Source: Cellvibrio sp. UBA7661
GTDB lineage: Bacteria > Pseudomonadota > Gammaproteobacteria > Pseudomonadales > Cellvibrionaceae
NCBI GenBank assembly: GCA_002483365.1
Contig: DLHT01000012.1
Location: 1 to 64,000 of the forward strand
DNA: 64,000 bases
Reading direction: 5' to 3'
Below, in pieces: positions 27,451-36,587 of this stretch. Every line of letters starts with the position of its first letter. Positions within the stretch are counted from its first letter, which is position 1. Below the pieces are notes generated by a model that was given only the letters and a program-made list of their open reading frames with translations, searched no databases and was not told the origin of the DNA. The position numbers were made by a program, and so were the translations under genes.

Positions 27451-28770
27451 CTAGAGTTTAATTTCGACGTAGGCCTCTTCGCGAATCTGGGTCAACCAGA
27501 GTTGGAACTCTTCATCGAAGCGGCGTGAGCGCAATACGTTGGCAGCTTGGTTGCGCTTCATTTTATCACTCATATCTTCTTTGCGGCGCTCCATCACTTG
27601 CAAGATATGCCAGCCAAATTGACTCTTGAAGGGACGGCTGATATTGCCAATAGAGGTATTTTTCATCGCCTCTTCAAATTCGGGCACGAACATACCGGGG
27701 GTAGACCAACCCAAATCACCGCCATTCAACATTGACCCCGTATCCTCAGAGTGCTCACGTGCAAGGACAGCAAAATCCTCACCTTTTTCGATGCGGGATT
27801 TAAGGCCGAGTAATTTTTGACGCGCTTGTGTGTCATCCATAATTTCAGAGGTTTTCACAAGAATATGGCGCGCATGGGTTTGCTCAACCAATTGCTCACC
27901 GCCGCCACGCTGCTCGATATTTTTGAGAATATGGAAACCTGCGCCACTACGGAAAGGTTTGGTTACCTGACCCACTGTCAAGGTGGACATTTGGTTGCCA
28001 AACAATTCCGGCAACTGCGCCAGCTTGCGCCAACCGATATCACCGCCTTGTAGCGCAGCCTGATCGTTTGAGTAGCTGATTGCCATTTGCGAGAAATCAG
28101 CTCCGCCCTGAAGTTTTTGATACACCTCATTGGCTTTGTCTTCAGCTTCTTTCACGGTCGCATCATCCGCACTGCTGGATACAGCAATCAGAATGTGGCC
28201 GATATGGTAGTCGGGCGAAGTTGCGTATTTTCCATCGCTGGAGGCGAGGAAATTATTGATGTCCTGATCGGTAATTTTGATGCGGCTATTCACCAGCCCT
28301 TGTTGCAAATGACTGATCGTCAGCTCATTGCGTAATTGTTTACGCAAACCATCCAACGTCAGCCCCTGGGCGTTCAGATCCGCCTCCAGACTCGCCAACG
28401 TAATTTGGTTTTTTTGCAGGATACGGCCAATAGCCTGATCAATTTCTGCTTCGTCTACGTTAATTTCGTAACGCTCGGCCATGCCTAATTCAATGCGCTC
28501 AAGAATTAGCTGTTCCAGAATTTGCTTGTTGAGCACATCTTCCGGTGGCAGCTGTTGGTATTGCCCACGCAAGCGCTCCATTATCGAGGCTTTGCGATCA
28601 TTTAATTCACTTTCCAGCACGACATCTTTATCAACAATCGCCACTACGCGATCCAGTGATACAGCATTGCTCTGCGCCAATCCAAGCTGGCTGGTCAGCA
28701 ATACCATGCCGCCCAGTAATACTTTCCAGCCCATGCGTACAGAATGCAGGTTGTTTTGGTTCTTACTCAT
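27451..28770 (-). CDS. surA: Periplasmic chaperone and peptidyl-prolyl isomerase SurA
   Basis: SurA escorts outer-membrane proteins such as LptD through the periplasm. A signal peptide (to about residue 33, cleavage near GLAQ) precedes the SurA N-domain (VSLDRVVAIVDKDVV). Two parvulin domains follow, each with the motif seen as YHIGHILIAV and HARHILVKTS and a later GGDIGW or GGDLGW element. A short C-terminal helix closes the protein. The 439 residues match the family. It starts 15 bp after lptD, its best-known client, in the conserved order. Confidence 0.97.
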   Translation of the reverse strand: MSKNQNNLHSVRMGWKVLLGGMVLLTSQLGLAQSNAVSLDRVVAIVDKDVVLESELNDRKASIMERLRGQYQQLPPEDVLNKQILEQLILERIELGMAERYEINVDEAEIDQAIGRILQKNQITLASLEADLNAQGLTLDGLRKQLRNELTISHLQQGLVNSRIKITDQDINNFLASSDGKYATSPDYHIGHILIAVSSSADDATVKEAEDKANEVYQKLQGGADFSQMAISYSNDQAALQGGDIGWRKLAQLPELFGNQMSTLTVGQVTKPFRSGAGFHILKNIEQRGGGEQLVEQTHARHILVKTSEIMDDTQARQKLLGLKSRIEKGEDFAVLAREHSEDTGSMLNGGDLGWSTPGMFVPEFEEAMKNTSIGNISRPFKSQFGWHILQVMERRKEDMSDKMKRNQAANVLRSRRFDEEFQLWLTQIREEAYVEIKL

Positions 28771-28785
28771 AATTCAATCACTGTT

Positions 28786-31338
28786 TTATTGTAGGGATTT
28801 TTCGCGCTCGCCATAGCCGTACATGGCCTTGTCGAGCAGGTTACTGATGCGTTGACTCAGGCTGCCAAAACCGCGCAACTGCACTTCAATGAAAATACCG
28901 CGGTCATAATCATCACTGCTGAGCCCCTCCATAAAGTCGGGACTAAAATCAAAATCCACCCATTGGCGAGCCAGCACGCGGACGCGATAACAACAATCGG
29001 TATATTCGAGCCCGGCAAAGGTATCGAGTTCCGCACTGTAGGTAAAATCATAATTGGCGCGGGCAATCACCGCCCATTGGTTAGACACCGGCCAGAGCGT
29101 TGTCACATCCAACTGGTTGAGCGACTTACCTATCGCAGGAATCGTATCTAACGGGCTGAGCGATACCGGATCGCGGCTGTAGCGGTAACCCACATTCAAA
29201 ATACGGTATTGCTCATCCATGTAGTGCAGGCTGGTACTGACGGTATTGATTTTTTCTTGCTGATGATCGTAAAGCACATCGTTGTTGATACGTAGATGAT
29301 CGCCCAACTGCGCACTTAATTGTCCTGCAACCGCCGAACTGGTGCGGGTGTTAGCGTAGGCATCGTCATCGTTGAGGATACTGACCTCGCGATCCGCAAA
29401 ATACGTAATCTGCCCGACACTCAGCCGTAACCGCTCAATGCCCGAGCCATCCTCCACAAAGCGGCTGGTCAAACCCAGCGCGAGATGGTTGGTATCGTCA
29501 ATACGGTCGCCGCCGGAAAAACGGGAATCGCGGAACAGCTGCTCGTAGTTAAAGACCAAATCCGATGTATCAAAGTTCACATAGCTGGAGGCCGATGTCA
29601 GCCCGTAAAGCGAATCCTGATTTTCATAATCGCGATAGAGATAAAACGCGCGCGGCTCCAGGGTTTGGATGAAACCGGAACCGAACAGCGACTTCTCGCG
29701 CTCGAAATACAAGCCCATGTCGAGCGAGCCTTGCGGCGCAGCAAACTGCTGGCTGCTGTCGATATCATCGCGCAAATTGGTCGCTTCAAGTTTATAGCCG
29801 AGGGTTTTTACCCCGATACCGGGTTTGAGATAACCCGCAGTGAACTCTTTATCCCACGTCAGTTTGTAGTTGGTGCGCAAGCGCTCGCCGGTGATCAGAT
29901 CTGCTTTGTAAAGCGCATTGGCGGGATCTTCTTCAAAGTAACGGTTCATCGCAAAGTTGGTGAACTCATGATCCAGCTCGATTCGCCAATCATTAATACG
30001 GTACTGGCCATCAGCGTGCAAGCGAGGCAACTCGCGATAAGGCAGCTGTGTACTGGTCAGCAGGCGAAACTCTTCTGCCTTGGCTCCCACTTGCCAGTGC
30101 CCGGTATTGAAGCTGGCTGCTGCGCGCTGACGGATGTAGGCCTGGCGATTCAAATCCACAGCACTGCCATCGACATCACGCAAATAATCGGCATCGCTGA
30201 CATCGGTGTAATCAATCTCGGTTGACCAAGGCTTGTTGCGTCCACCGGTCTGCAGCACATTGTATTGCCAGCGGTCTTTGCCCAAATAACGCGCGTCAAT
30301 CTCATCATCGGCGCGGCCGGTATCGCCACTGCGGTCATTGTTCAGCACGCTACCGCTTAGCTCAGTATCAAACCACGTCGATTTATGGCGAAACTCGGTC
30401 GCCAGCATGTAGCCATGCTCAGACAGATAGCGCGGAGTGAAGGTCGCGTCGTAATTGGGGGCGATGTTCCAGTAAAACGGCGCTGAAAACTCACCAATTC
30501 CGTCATTTTCATCAAGGCCAACAGAAGGGAAGAGAAAGCCAGTCAGGCGATCCGGCCCTATAGGGAAGCGAAAATAAGGCGCATAGGCAACCGGAATATC
30601 CTTGATATGCAAGCGCATATGCTTGGCGGTGCCGTAGTGCTTGTCGTTGTGAAGGGTGATATTGGAACCCTTGATCGCCCAGGTGTTATCACCCGGCTCA
30701 CAACTGGTAAAGGTGCCTTGATCGAGGCTGATAATTTTATCGCCGAATTTTTGCAGATTTTCCGCACGGCCACGCACTCGGGTTTCATAGAGCACGAAGC
30801 GGGCATTATCCAGACGTGCATCGCCGGTATTGGTATCGATATACGCGCGGTCAGCGCGCAGCAACACACCCGGCTCACGCACCTGGATATTGCCGTCCAG
30901 CTCTGCCTCGCGGCTGGTTTTATCGAAGGTAAACGTATCTGCACGGAATGAGCGCCGACCTTGGGTCAGGCGAACATCATCGCGCATGATAAATTTGGTT
31001 TGCTTTTCTGATTCTGAATAATCTGCAGTGCCGAAGATGTTCGCCTTTTCCGGATCCATCTCTGATTCCGCATCATCGCGCTCAGGCGCAACATAAGCGC
31101 CACAGCAGGCAGTGGGCACACGAGCTCGCTGTTCTTCGGTCAACTCTTCAAGCGGCACCCAATCCAGTTCGCGCAATGCTTCGTTGGGATCGGTGTTTGT
31201 TACCGGGTCTGCACCCAGCGCCGGGTTGGCAAATAGCAAAATCCCCGCACACTGGGCTGCAATACACAGGGCTAGGCGGGAACGGAGGAATTTACTGCGC
31301 AGATATTGTGTTATGTGTCGCTGTTGGGTTGGAGCCAT
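28786..31338 (-). CDS. lptD: LPS-assembly protein LptD
   Basis: LptD is the outer-membrane barrel that, with LptE, inserts lipopolysaccharide into the outer leaflet. A signal peptide (to about residue 42) is followed by an OstA/LptA-like jellyroll domain (about 110-270) and a barrel of about 550 residues. Two adjacent cysteine pairs, one in PTACCGAY near the N-terminus and one in YTDCCYRVRV near the C-terminus, match the inter-domain disulfides needed for function. The start at MAPTQQRH is preferred over a longer frame that would bury the signal peptide; its ribosome site is weak. It is divergent from amgK. Confidence 0.95.
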   Translation of the reverse strand: MAPTQQRHITQYLRSKFLRSRLALCIAAQCAGILLFANPALGADPVTNTDPNEALRELDWVPLEELTEEQRARVPTACCGAYVAPERDDAESEMDPEKANIFGTADYSESEKQTKFIMRDDVRLTQGRRSFRADTFTFDKTSREAELDGNIQVREPGVLLRADRAYIDTNTGDARLDNARFVLYETRVRGRAENLQKFGDKIISLDQGTFTSCEPGDNTWAIKGSNITLHNDKHYGTAKHMRLHIKDIPVAYAPYFRFPIGPDRLTGFLFPSVGLDENDGIGEFSAPFYWNIAPNYDATFTPRYLSEHGYMLATEFRHKSTWFDTELSGSVLNNDRSGDTGRADDEIDARYLGKDRWQYNVLQTGGRNKPWSTEIDYTDVSDADYLRDVDGSAVDLNRQAYIRQRAAASFNTGHWQVGAKAEEFRLLTSTQLPYRELPRLHADGQYRINDWRIELDHEFTNFAMNRYFEEDPANALYKADLITGERLRTNYKLTWDKEFTAGYLKPGIGVKTLGYKLEATNLRDDIDSSQQFAAPQGSLDMGLYFEREKSLFGSGFIQTLEPRAFYLYRDYENQDSLYGLTSASSYVNFDTSDLVFNYEQLFRDSRFSGGDRIDDTNHLALGLTSRFVEDGSGIERLRLSVGQITYFADREVSILNDDDAYANTRTSSAVAGQLSAQLGDHLRINNDVLYDHQQEKINTVSTSLHYMDEQYRILNVGYRYSRDPVSLSPLDTIPAIGKSLNQLDVTTLWPVSNQWAVIARANYDFTYSAELDTFAGLEYTDCCYRVRVLARQWVDFDFSPDFMEGLSSDDYDRGIFIEVQLRGFGSLSQRISNLLDKAMYGYGEREKSLQ

Positions 31339-31494
31339 TAACCGCAATCTCAAATGGGCGATCGGTTTTATCACCGAAAAAATTGCAGCGATTCTACTGT
31401 AAACCGCCTGCACTGGGAATGAATTGGGGCAAATCCACAAGCTGGGGTAGAATCCAGCGCACTACTGATAATCACATCCCTATCGGATCGCCGC

Positions 31495-32589
31495 ATGACC
31501 AACCCCACAACACCCGCAACAGCCAGCGATAACCGCTCCATAACCGACCCCCGAAAGCTAGCGCTCACTAACTGGGTAGCACAGCACACTCCGAAGGAGC
31601 AGCACCCGATTGTATTGCACAGCCTGGGAAGCGATGCCGGCTTTCGTCGCTACTTTCGCTTCCAGCAACCATCGCAATGGCTGGCGGTTGATGCCCCGCC
31701 AGCAACCGAAGACAGCGCCCAGTTTTTGGCGATAGCTGAATTGATTGCCAGGCAAGGTGTGCGCAGCCCGCAAATTGCCGCCGCCGATATCGCCCAGGGC
31801 TTTTTGCTGGTAGAGGACTTTGGCGATCGGCTGTTTCTGCGCGAACTTACGCCGGATAATGCCGACACCCTTTACCGGCAGGCCATGGACACCCTGCTGC
31901 AATTGCACCGCACCGCCGATAATCATTCGCTGATCCCCCGCTATGACCGCGAATTGTTGCGCCGCGAGCTGGGGATTTTCAGCGAATGGTTCGTCCAACA
32001 CCTGCTGGGCTACAGCCTGAACCAGAGTGAACGGGAATGGCTGGACGCGCTATTTGTGCAACTGGAAGACAATGCACTCAACCAGCCGCAAGGCTTTGTG
32101 CACCGCGACTACCACTCGCGCAATTTACTATTGCTTGATGACGGCACGCTGGGCGTAATCGACTTCCAGGGAGCGCTCTGGGGCGGGATCACTTACGATC
32201 TGGTGTCGCTGCTGCGCGACTGTTATCGCCGCTGGCCTGCCGAACAAGTAAAGCGCTGGGCATTGGATTATCGTCAACAGGCGATTAGCAAAGGAATTAT
32301 CCCCGCTGTGAGCGAACAAGAATTTTTACGTTGGTTCGACTGGCTGGGCTTACAAAGGCACATCAAAGTGTTGGGTATTTTTGCGCGCCTCTCACTGCGC
32401 GATAACAAGCAGGGCTACCTGCAGGATTTACCGCTCGTCATTCGCTACACACTGGAAGTTGCCGAGCAATATCCAGAGCTGCAACCATTTTCAGACTGGT
32501 TCAAGCAAACCCTTTTACCGCGTGCGCAGCAACAAGCCTGGTACAGCGATTATCGTTCGGCAGGGAATGAGACGGGAGAGGCACCATGA
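31495..32589 (+). CDS. amgK: N-acetylmuramate/N-acetylglucosamine kinase AmgK
   Basis: AmgK phosphorylates the anomeric position of MurNAc or GlcNAc, feeding recycled sugars straight to UDP-MurNAc and bypassing fosfomycin-sensitive MurA. It is an aminoglycoside-phosphotransferase fold enzyme. The catalytic loop is VHRDYHSRNLLL (about 202-213) and the metal-binding aspartate is in GVIDFQGA. At 364 residues it is slightly longer than Pseudomonas AmgK, with an extra N-terminal stretch. It overlaps murU by 4 bp (ATGA), which strongly supports the assignment. Confidence 0.94.
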   Translation: MTNPTTPATASDNRSITDPRKLALTNWVAQHTPKEQHPIVLHSLGSDAGFRRYFRFQQPSQWLAVDAPPATEDSAQFLAIAELIARQGVRSPQIAAADIAQGFLLVEDFGDRLFLRELTPDNADTLYRQAMDTLLQLHRTADNHSLIPRYDRELLRRELGIFSEWFVQHLLGYSLNQSEREWLDALFVQLEDNALNQPQGFVHRDYHSRNLLLLDDGTLGVIDFQGALWGGITYDLVSLLRDCYRRWPAEQVKRWALDYRQQAISKGIIPAVSEQEFLRWFDWLGLQRHIKVLGIFARLSLRDNKQGYLQDLPLVIRYTLEVAEQYPELQPFSDWFKQTLLPRAQQQAWYSDYRSAGNETGEAP

Positions 32590-33281
32590 AAGCCATGATC
32601 CTCGCTGCCGGGCTGGGCAATCGCATGCGCCCGCTTACCGATCATCTACCCAAACCCTTATTGCCCGCCGGCGGCAAACCGTTGATTGAATATCATCTGG
32701 AAAATATTGCGCGCGCCGGTATCAAGGATGTGATTATCAACCTTGCGTATCTGGGCGATAAAATTCGCGCGCATTTAGGTGATGGGCAACAATTCGGTTT
32801 GCAAATCCATTACTCAGAAGAGCCTGAACCACTGGAAACCGGCGGCGCACTTTTTCACGCGCTATCGCTATTGGGCGATGAACCTTTTTTATTGGTCAAT
32901 GGCGATGTGTGGTGTGACTTCGAATTTGCCCCGTTCATCCAAACAATACTGGACGAAACGCAACTGGGGCATCTTTTGCTGGTACCCAATCCCGATTTCC
33001 ATCCACATGGGGATTTTGCATTAGATCAAAGTGGTTTGTTGGTTGAGGACACCGATAAGATTCACCCCCAGCGCTTCACGTTTGGCGGAATCAGCCTGCT
33101 TAAACCGGAGTTGATTGCGCAGTATCCGCATCTGCGCCAAAAATTCCCGTTGGTAGAAGTGCTGCGGCGTGCGATCAGTAATCAACAATTAAGCGGACAG
33201 GTACATCGCGGGCATTGGAGCGATGTAGGCACACCCGAACGGCTGGAAATGCTGAATCGTTATTTGCAAAACCCGCGTTAA
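32586..33281 (+). CDS. murU: N-acetylmuramate alpha-1-phosphate uridylyltransferase MurU
   Basis: MurU converts MurNAc-1-phosphate and UTP to UDP-MurNAc. The nucleotidyltransferase signature LAAGLGNRMRPLTDHLPKP is at the N-terminus. LLVNGDVWCDF holds the metal-binding aspartate, and ETGGALFHAL and GHWSDVGTPERL complete the sugar-nucleotide fold. At 231 residues it is full length and lacks the C-terminal acyltransferase domain of GlmU-type proteins, as expected. It is translationally coupled to amgK and followed by a terminator. Confidence 0.95.
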   Translation: MKAMILAAGLGNRMRPLTDHLPKPLLPAGGKPLIEYHLENIARAGIKDVIINLAYLGDKIRAHLGDGQQFGLQIHYSEEPEPLETGGALFHALSLLGDEPFLLVNGDVWCDFEFAPFIQTILDETQLGHLLLVPNPDFHPHGDFALDQSGLLVEDTDKIHPQRFTFGGISLLKPELIAQYPHLRQKFPLVEVLRRAISNQQLSGQVHRGHWSDVGTPERLEMLNRYLQNPR

Positions 33282-33285
33282 AAAT

Positions 33286-33315
33286 AAAAAGGGCGCGATT
33301 AAACGCGCCCTTTTT
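33286..33315. terminator. Bidirectional terminator between murU and the kinase-linked gene
   Basis: The stem AAAAAGGGCGCG/CGCGCCCTTTTT with loop ATTAAA has an A-run on one side and a T-run on the other. It can serve both murU and the convergent exported-protein gene. Confidence 0.9.
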
Positions 33316-33334
33316 GCTGCACAATAATTCGCAC

Positions 33335-34015
33335 TTAATTCATCGCTAGCAGCTGTATCTCACCCACATCATTTACTTGCAGAACGAGTTGGATATCCGT
33401 ATCCGATGTATCCACTACTTTGCCATTTAACAACAGCTCGGTTTTGATCGGATACACACCTTGCGGCAAACCTTCTGGTAACGTAAATGAAAATTCATTT
33501 TGGTAACGCCCACCTTTTTTGGTTTTTCCATTTACCGGTTTGGTGAAATTTTTTAATTCTTTGGTGTTATCTTCATTGTCGTAAATCGCAATGCGCTCTT
33601 CTATCAATGCTGTTTTCTGTTTGGTACCCGGCACCACAACAATATCCGACTGAATAATCACTTCACTACCCGGCTCCACCACATTACCCGGCAATGTTTT
33701 GGTGATGTACTCCGTCGCCATGGGTTCAGCAGGTAAGCTGCTATTTTGGGTTTTGTATTCTTCAGCTACCTGCTCTTCGCGCGCAATACGTTCGGAGCGG
33801 TGCTTGATCACCATCTTGGTAATCAACGTAACCGCCGCCGCAACTACAGCCACTCGTGCCACCGCTTTTAAACGCTCGCGATTCTTACATCCCTGGTCAT
33901 CACTTTTACATTTGTAGGAACGATCAATATTGTTTTTAAGATCTTTTAAGTCAAATCCGTAGGACGGATAAGCCATAGCGAGAGATAAGAGCAAAACCAA
34001 ACATTTGGATTTCAT
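33335..34015 (-). CDS. Exported protein linked to Ser/Thr kinase, unknown function
   Basis: I do not recognise a named family. A signal peptide (about 1-20, MKSKCLVLLLSLAMAYPS) is followed by a cysteine pair, C-x6-C, in YKCKSDDQGCKNR. A hydrophobic helix (about 50-68) comes next, then a polar linker. The C-terminal 110 residues have a strand pattern like an immunoglobulin or macroglobulin-type beta sandwich (NEFSFTLPEGLPQGVYPIKT). It begins 22 bp after the transmembrane kinase stop with a good AAGGTGG site, so it is co-transcribed with the kinase. It may be a partner or target in the periplasm, which is inference from position. Confidence 0.8.
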   Translation of the reverse strand: MKSKCLVLLLSLAMAYPSYGFDLKDLKNNIDRSYKCKSDDQGCKNRERLKAVARVAVVAAAVTLITKMVIKHRSERIAREEQVAEEYKTQNSSLPAEPMATEYITKTLPGNVVEPGSEVIIQSDIVVVPGTKQKTALIEERIAIYDNEDNTKELKNFTKPVNGKTKKGGRYQNEFSFTLPEGLPQGVYPIKTELLLNGKVVDTSDTDIQLVLQVNDVGEIQLLAMN

Positions 34016-34037
34016 AAAGCCACCTTGCTGCACACAA

Positions 34038-35891
34038 TTATTTGATAGTAAAACCGGTTTCTTTCAATTTACGCTGGGTATCCATTGCACGCACCCTGAG
34101 CGCTTCAGCCTGCTTATTGCCTGCATCCAACTCCATAGCCGATTCCGCTTTGGCTATTGCACAGGAATAATTTTTTTTGGTCATGCAGGTATTGGCATCG
34201 GCAAGCAACTTATCGACTTTTACCGCAATTTCTTTTTGCTGTTGTTGCGCCAAATTGGCTTGCTGCCGGATTTCTATCGCCTGGGTATTGGCAGGCTCCA
34301 GCGCCAGTATTGCTGATGCCTGCTCCTGCACACACGCGTAATCATTTTTTATCAAACAATTTTGCGCGACTGCCAATTGTTGATTAATCATCTGTTGCTG
34401 CGCCGCTGCAGCTTGTTCGCCTTGGGTACGCGCAGAATGGATCTGCTGGTCAAGCAATTGCAGTGCTGGATAATCAGCATCGGCTTCACGCAATTTATCC
34501 GCAAATAAAACGGCACAATCCAAATCTTGTTTTGCAACACATTCCTGCGCCTGTACAAGCAACTCTTGCAAACGGGACTCTTGTTCACGCGCCGTTTGCG
34601 CGACTTGCGCAGCCTGCAATAACTGCGCGGCAACATTGTTCGCAGAATCAAGATTGACCGCCACCAATGCCTGCTCAATCGCACAGGAAAAATCACTATG
34701 GGCAAAACATAATTGCGCAGCCGTTATTTTTTGCTGCACTGTTTTTTGTACCTGCTGCTGGGCTTGATGCTGGCTGTATCCAAACCACCCCGCGCCCACC
34801 AATGAAACAACAGCAAGCCCCAACGCCGCCGTCAATACAACAGGGTTGCGCTTGGGAAATAACTCATCCGCAAATTGCGCAATGCTGGGCGTGCGCGCGG
34901 ATTTATCCAATGCGAGCGCATGATTTAACGCTTTCCATTCACGCGCACTCAGATTATCCAAACGTTTGGGGATTAACTTTTGTTGCTGCGCTTCAAACGC
35001 AGAGCGCTGATTATACGGATGTCGGCCTGCCAACATTTCGTATACCACACACGCCAGCGCATACACATCATCGCTAAAACCGAGCGGTTCGTCTTTTACC
35101 ATTTCGACAGTAGCATATGCCGGAGTCAACGCGCCCAACTGCCCTGCATCGAACCGGTGCTTTTGCGCTTCGCGATTGGCAGCACGCGCAATACCAAAAT
35201 CCAGCACCTTGGCATGGCCGTCGTTATTAACAAAAATATTGCCCGGCTTGAAATCAGCATGAATCAACTGCCGCTGGTGCGCATATGCAAGCGCAGCGCA
35301 AAGATCGCGCGTAATTTTCCACACCTGTTCTTTGGGTAAACCTGTGTGGCGATAAGCCTTGATTAATTGATCGAGCGGCTTACCTTCAAGCAACTCCATC
35401 GTCATAAACAGGATGTCGCCATCGCGATCAAAATCATGGACAGTCACAATATTAGGGTGCGCAAGTGTTTGGGACTTTGCCGTTTCCTGTTGCAAGGTCA
35501 CAAAAGCATCGGGGTGATCTTTAAAATCCTGATTCAGTACTTTGGTAGCAATATAGGGGTCGGGATCTTCCGCTTCGACTTTGCGTAAGTCCTTGGCTTT
35601 GTAAACGGTGCCCATCCCACCATGCCCAAGCACCTCTTCCAGCAAAAAACGCTTTTTGAGAAGAGTGCCTTTACCACTTTGGGATTGTTTGACAAGCTCA
35701 CGCGCCTGGGCAAATCCGGCAGAGTGATTGTGGGATGCGCTGTAGTGGGTAACGGTCAAATCAGGAGCTTGGGGTGCATCTGCGATAATCGTGTCACCGG
35801 GACGAAACCGGGTCTTATCGCCGTCTGTTACATCATCCCGAATAACACCCTGACCGCTATTACCTTTAGCGATGCGATGGTCATCTGTCAT
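34038..35891 (-). CDS. Transmembrane Hanks-type Ser/Thr protein kinase with Cys-paired periplasmic repeats
   Basis: This is a bacterial Ser/Thr kinase. An N-terminal region of 80 residues precedes the kinase domain. The glycine loop is GHGGMGTVYKA (89-99), the ATP lysine K117, the catalytic loop HADFKPGN (211-218) and the DFG 231-233. The HRD arginine is replaced by alanine, so it is a non-RD kinase. One transmembrane helix (about 351-369) leads to a periplasmic part. That part has four helical repeats, each with a C-x7-C pair: C395/C403, C451/C459, C512/C520 and C569/C577. The start at MTDDHRIA follows a GGGGGA site. The downstream exported protein is probably co-transcribed. Confidence 0.93.
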   Translation of the reverse strand: MTDDHRIAKGNSGQGVIRDDVTDGDKTRFRPGDTIIADAPQAPDLTVTHYSASHNHSAGFAQARELVKQSQSGKGTLLKKRFLLEEVLGHGGMGTVYKAKDLRKVEAEDPDPYIATKVLNQDFKDHPDAFVTLQQETAKSQTLAHPNIVTVHDFDRDGDILFMTMELLEGKPLDQLIKAYRHTGLPKEQVWKITRDLCAALAYAHQRQLIHADFKPGNIFVNNDGHAKVLDFGIARAANREAQKHRFDAGQLGALTPAYATVEMVKDEPLGFSDDVYALACVVYEMLAGRHPYNQRSAFEAQQQKLIPKRLDNLSAREWKALNHALALDKSARTPSIAQFADELFPKRNPVVLTAALGLAVVSLVGAGWFGYSQHQAQQQVQKTVQQKITAAQLCFAHSDFSCAIEQALVAVNLDSANNVAAQLLQAAQVAQTAREQESRLQELLVQAQECVAKQDLDCAVLFADKLREADADYPALQLLDQQIHSARTQGEQAAAAQQQMINQQLAVAQNCLIKNDYACVQEQASAILALEPANTQAIEIRQQANLAQQQQKEIAVKVDKLLADANTCMTKKNYSCAIAKAESAMELDAGNKQAEALRVRAMDTQRKLKETGFTIK

Positions 35892-36109
35892 GACACGAAA
35901 ATCCCCCGGTTTTGGCGCATTTATGAGCATCAATACTAACATGCCACGTAATATTGAGGGACTGGATCAAGGTATCGGCTGGAGCCCATCGCCATGCAAA
36001 TAACCCTGCATCTTTTGTTGACAAACAAATCGAACACGGCATAATGTCGCGTCCTTGAATCCCGACCCTTTTTTAGACAGTTTTTACAGAATTTAATAGG
36101 AGCACTAAG

Positions 36110-36379
36110 GTGGCAAATACACCCCAAGCCAAAAAACGCGCGCGTCAGAATGAAAAAGCTCGCAAGCACAACGCAAGCATGCGCTCTATGGGGCGTACCT
36201 ACCTCAAGAAAGTGCTGGCAGCTATCGCTACTGGCGACAAAGCAGCGGCTCAAGCTGCTTATGTTTCAGCCGTTGCGGTAATTGACCGCATTGCTGACAA
36301 AGGCCTGATCCACAAGAACAAGGCTGCTCGCCATAAGAGCCGTTTGAATGCAAAGATCAAGGCTCTGGCTACCGCCTAA
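36110..36379 (+). CDS. rpsT: 30S ribosomal protein S20
   Basis: S20 binds 16S rRNA in the body of the small subunit. The 89-residue basic protein begins MANTPQAKKRARQNEKAR and contains RSMGRTYLKKVLAAI and KGLIHKNKAARHKSRL, all standard. The start is GTG with an AGGAG site seven bases upstream. GTG or UUG starts are common in rpsT and can be part of autoregulation. It is monocistronic with a strong terminator. Confidence 0.98.
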   Translation: MANTPQAKKRARQNEKARKHNASMRSMGRTYLKKVLAAIATGDKAAAQAAYVSAVAVIDRIADKGLIHKNKAARHKSRLNAKIKALATA

Positions 36380-36403
36380 TCAACCTTGAATAGCGTCAAA
36401 CAC

Positions 36404-36429
36404 AAAAAACCGGCTTAGGCCGGTTTTTT
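36404..36429 (+). terminator. Intrinsic terminator of rpsT
   Basis: The hairpin AAAACCGGCTTAGGCCGGTTTT is followed by a T-run, 25 bp after the rpsT stop. Confidence 0.92.
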
Positions 36430-36587
36430 TATGCCCGACATTTATCCAAACTGCTTCTTCAAGCACCAAAAAGCACAAGCTTGACTCTATACACTGTCAT
36501 GAAAACAGATTATCTTCGGCAGCGACTTTTGTCCGGGAGCCTCTTCCGGTGTAGCCAAAAGAGCACATACTAATAATGGAGATACCT

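Noticed and set aside
29485..30225. Open frame of 246 codons on the plus strand inside lptD
   Set aside because: It lies wholly antisense to the well-supported lptD barrel, has no ribosome site, and has composition expected of an opposite-strand shadow.
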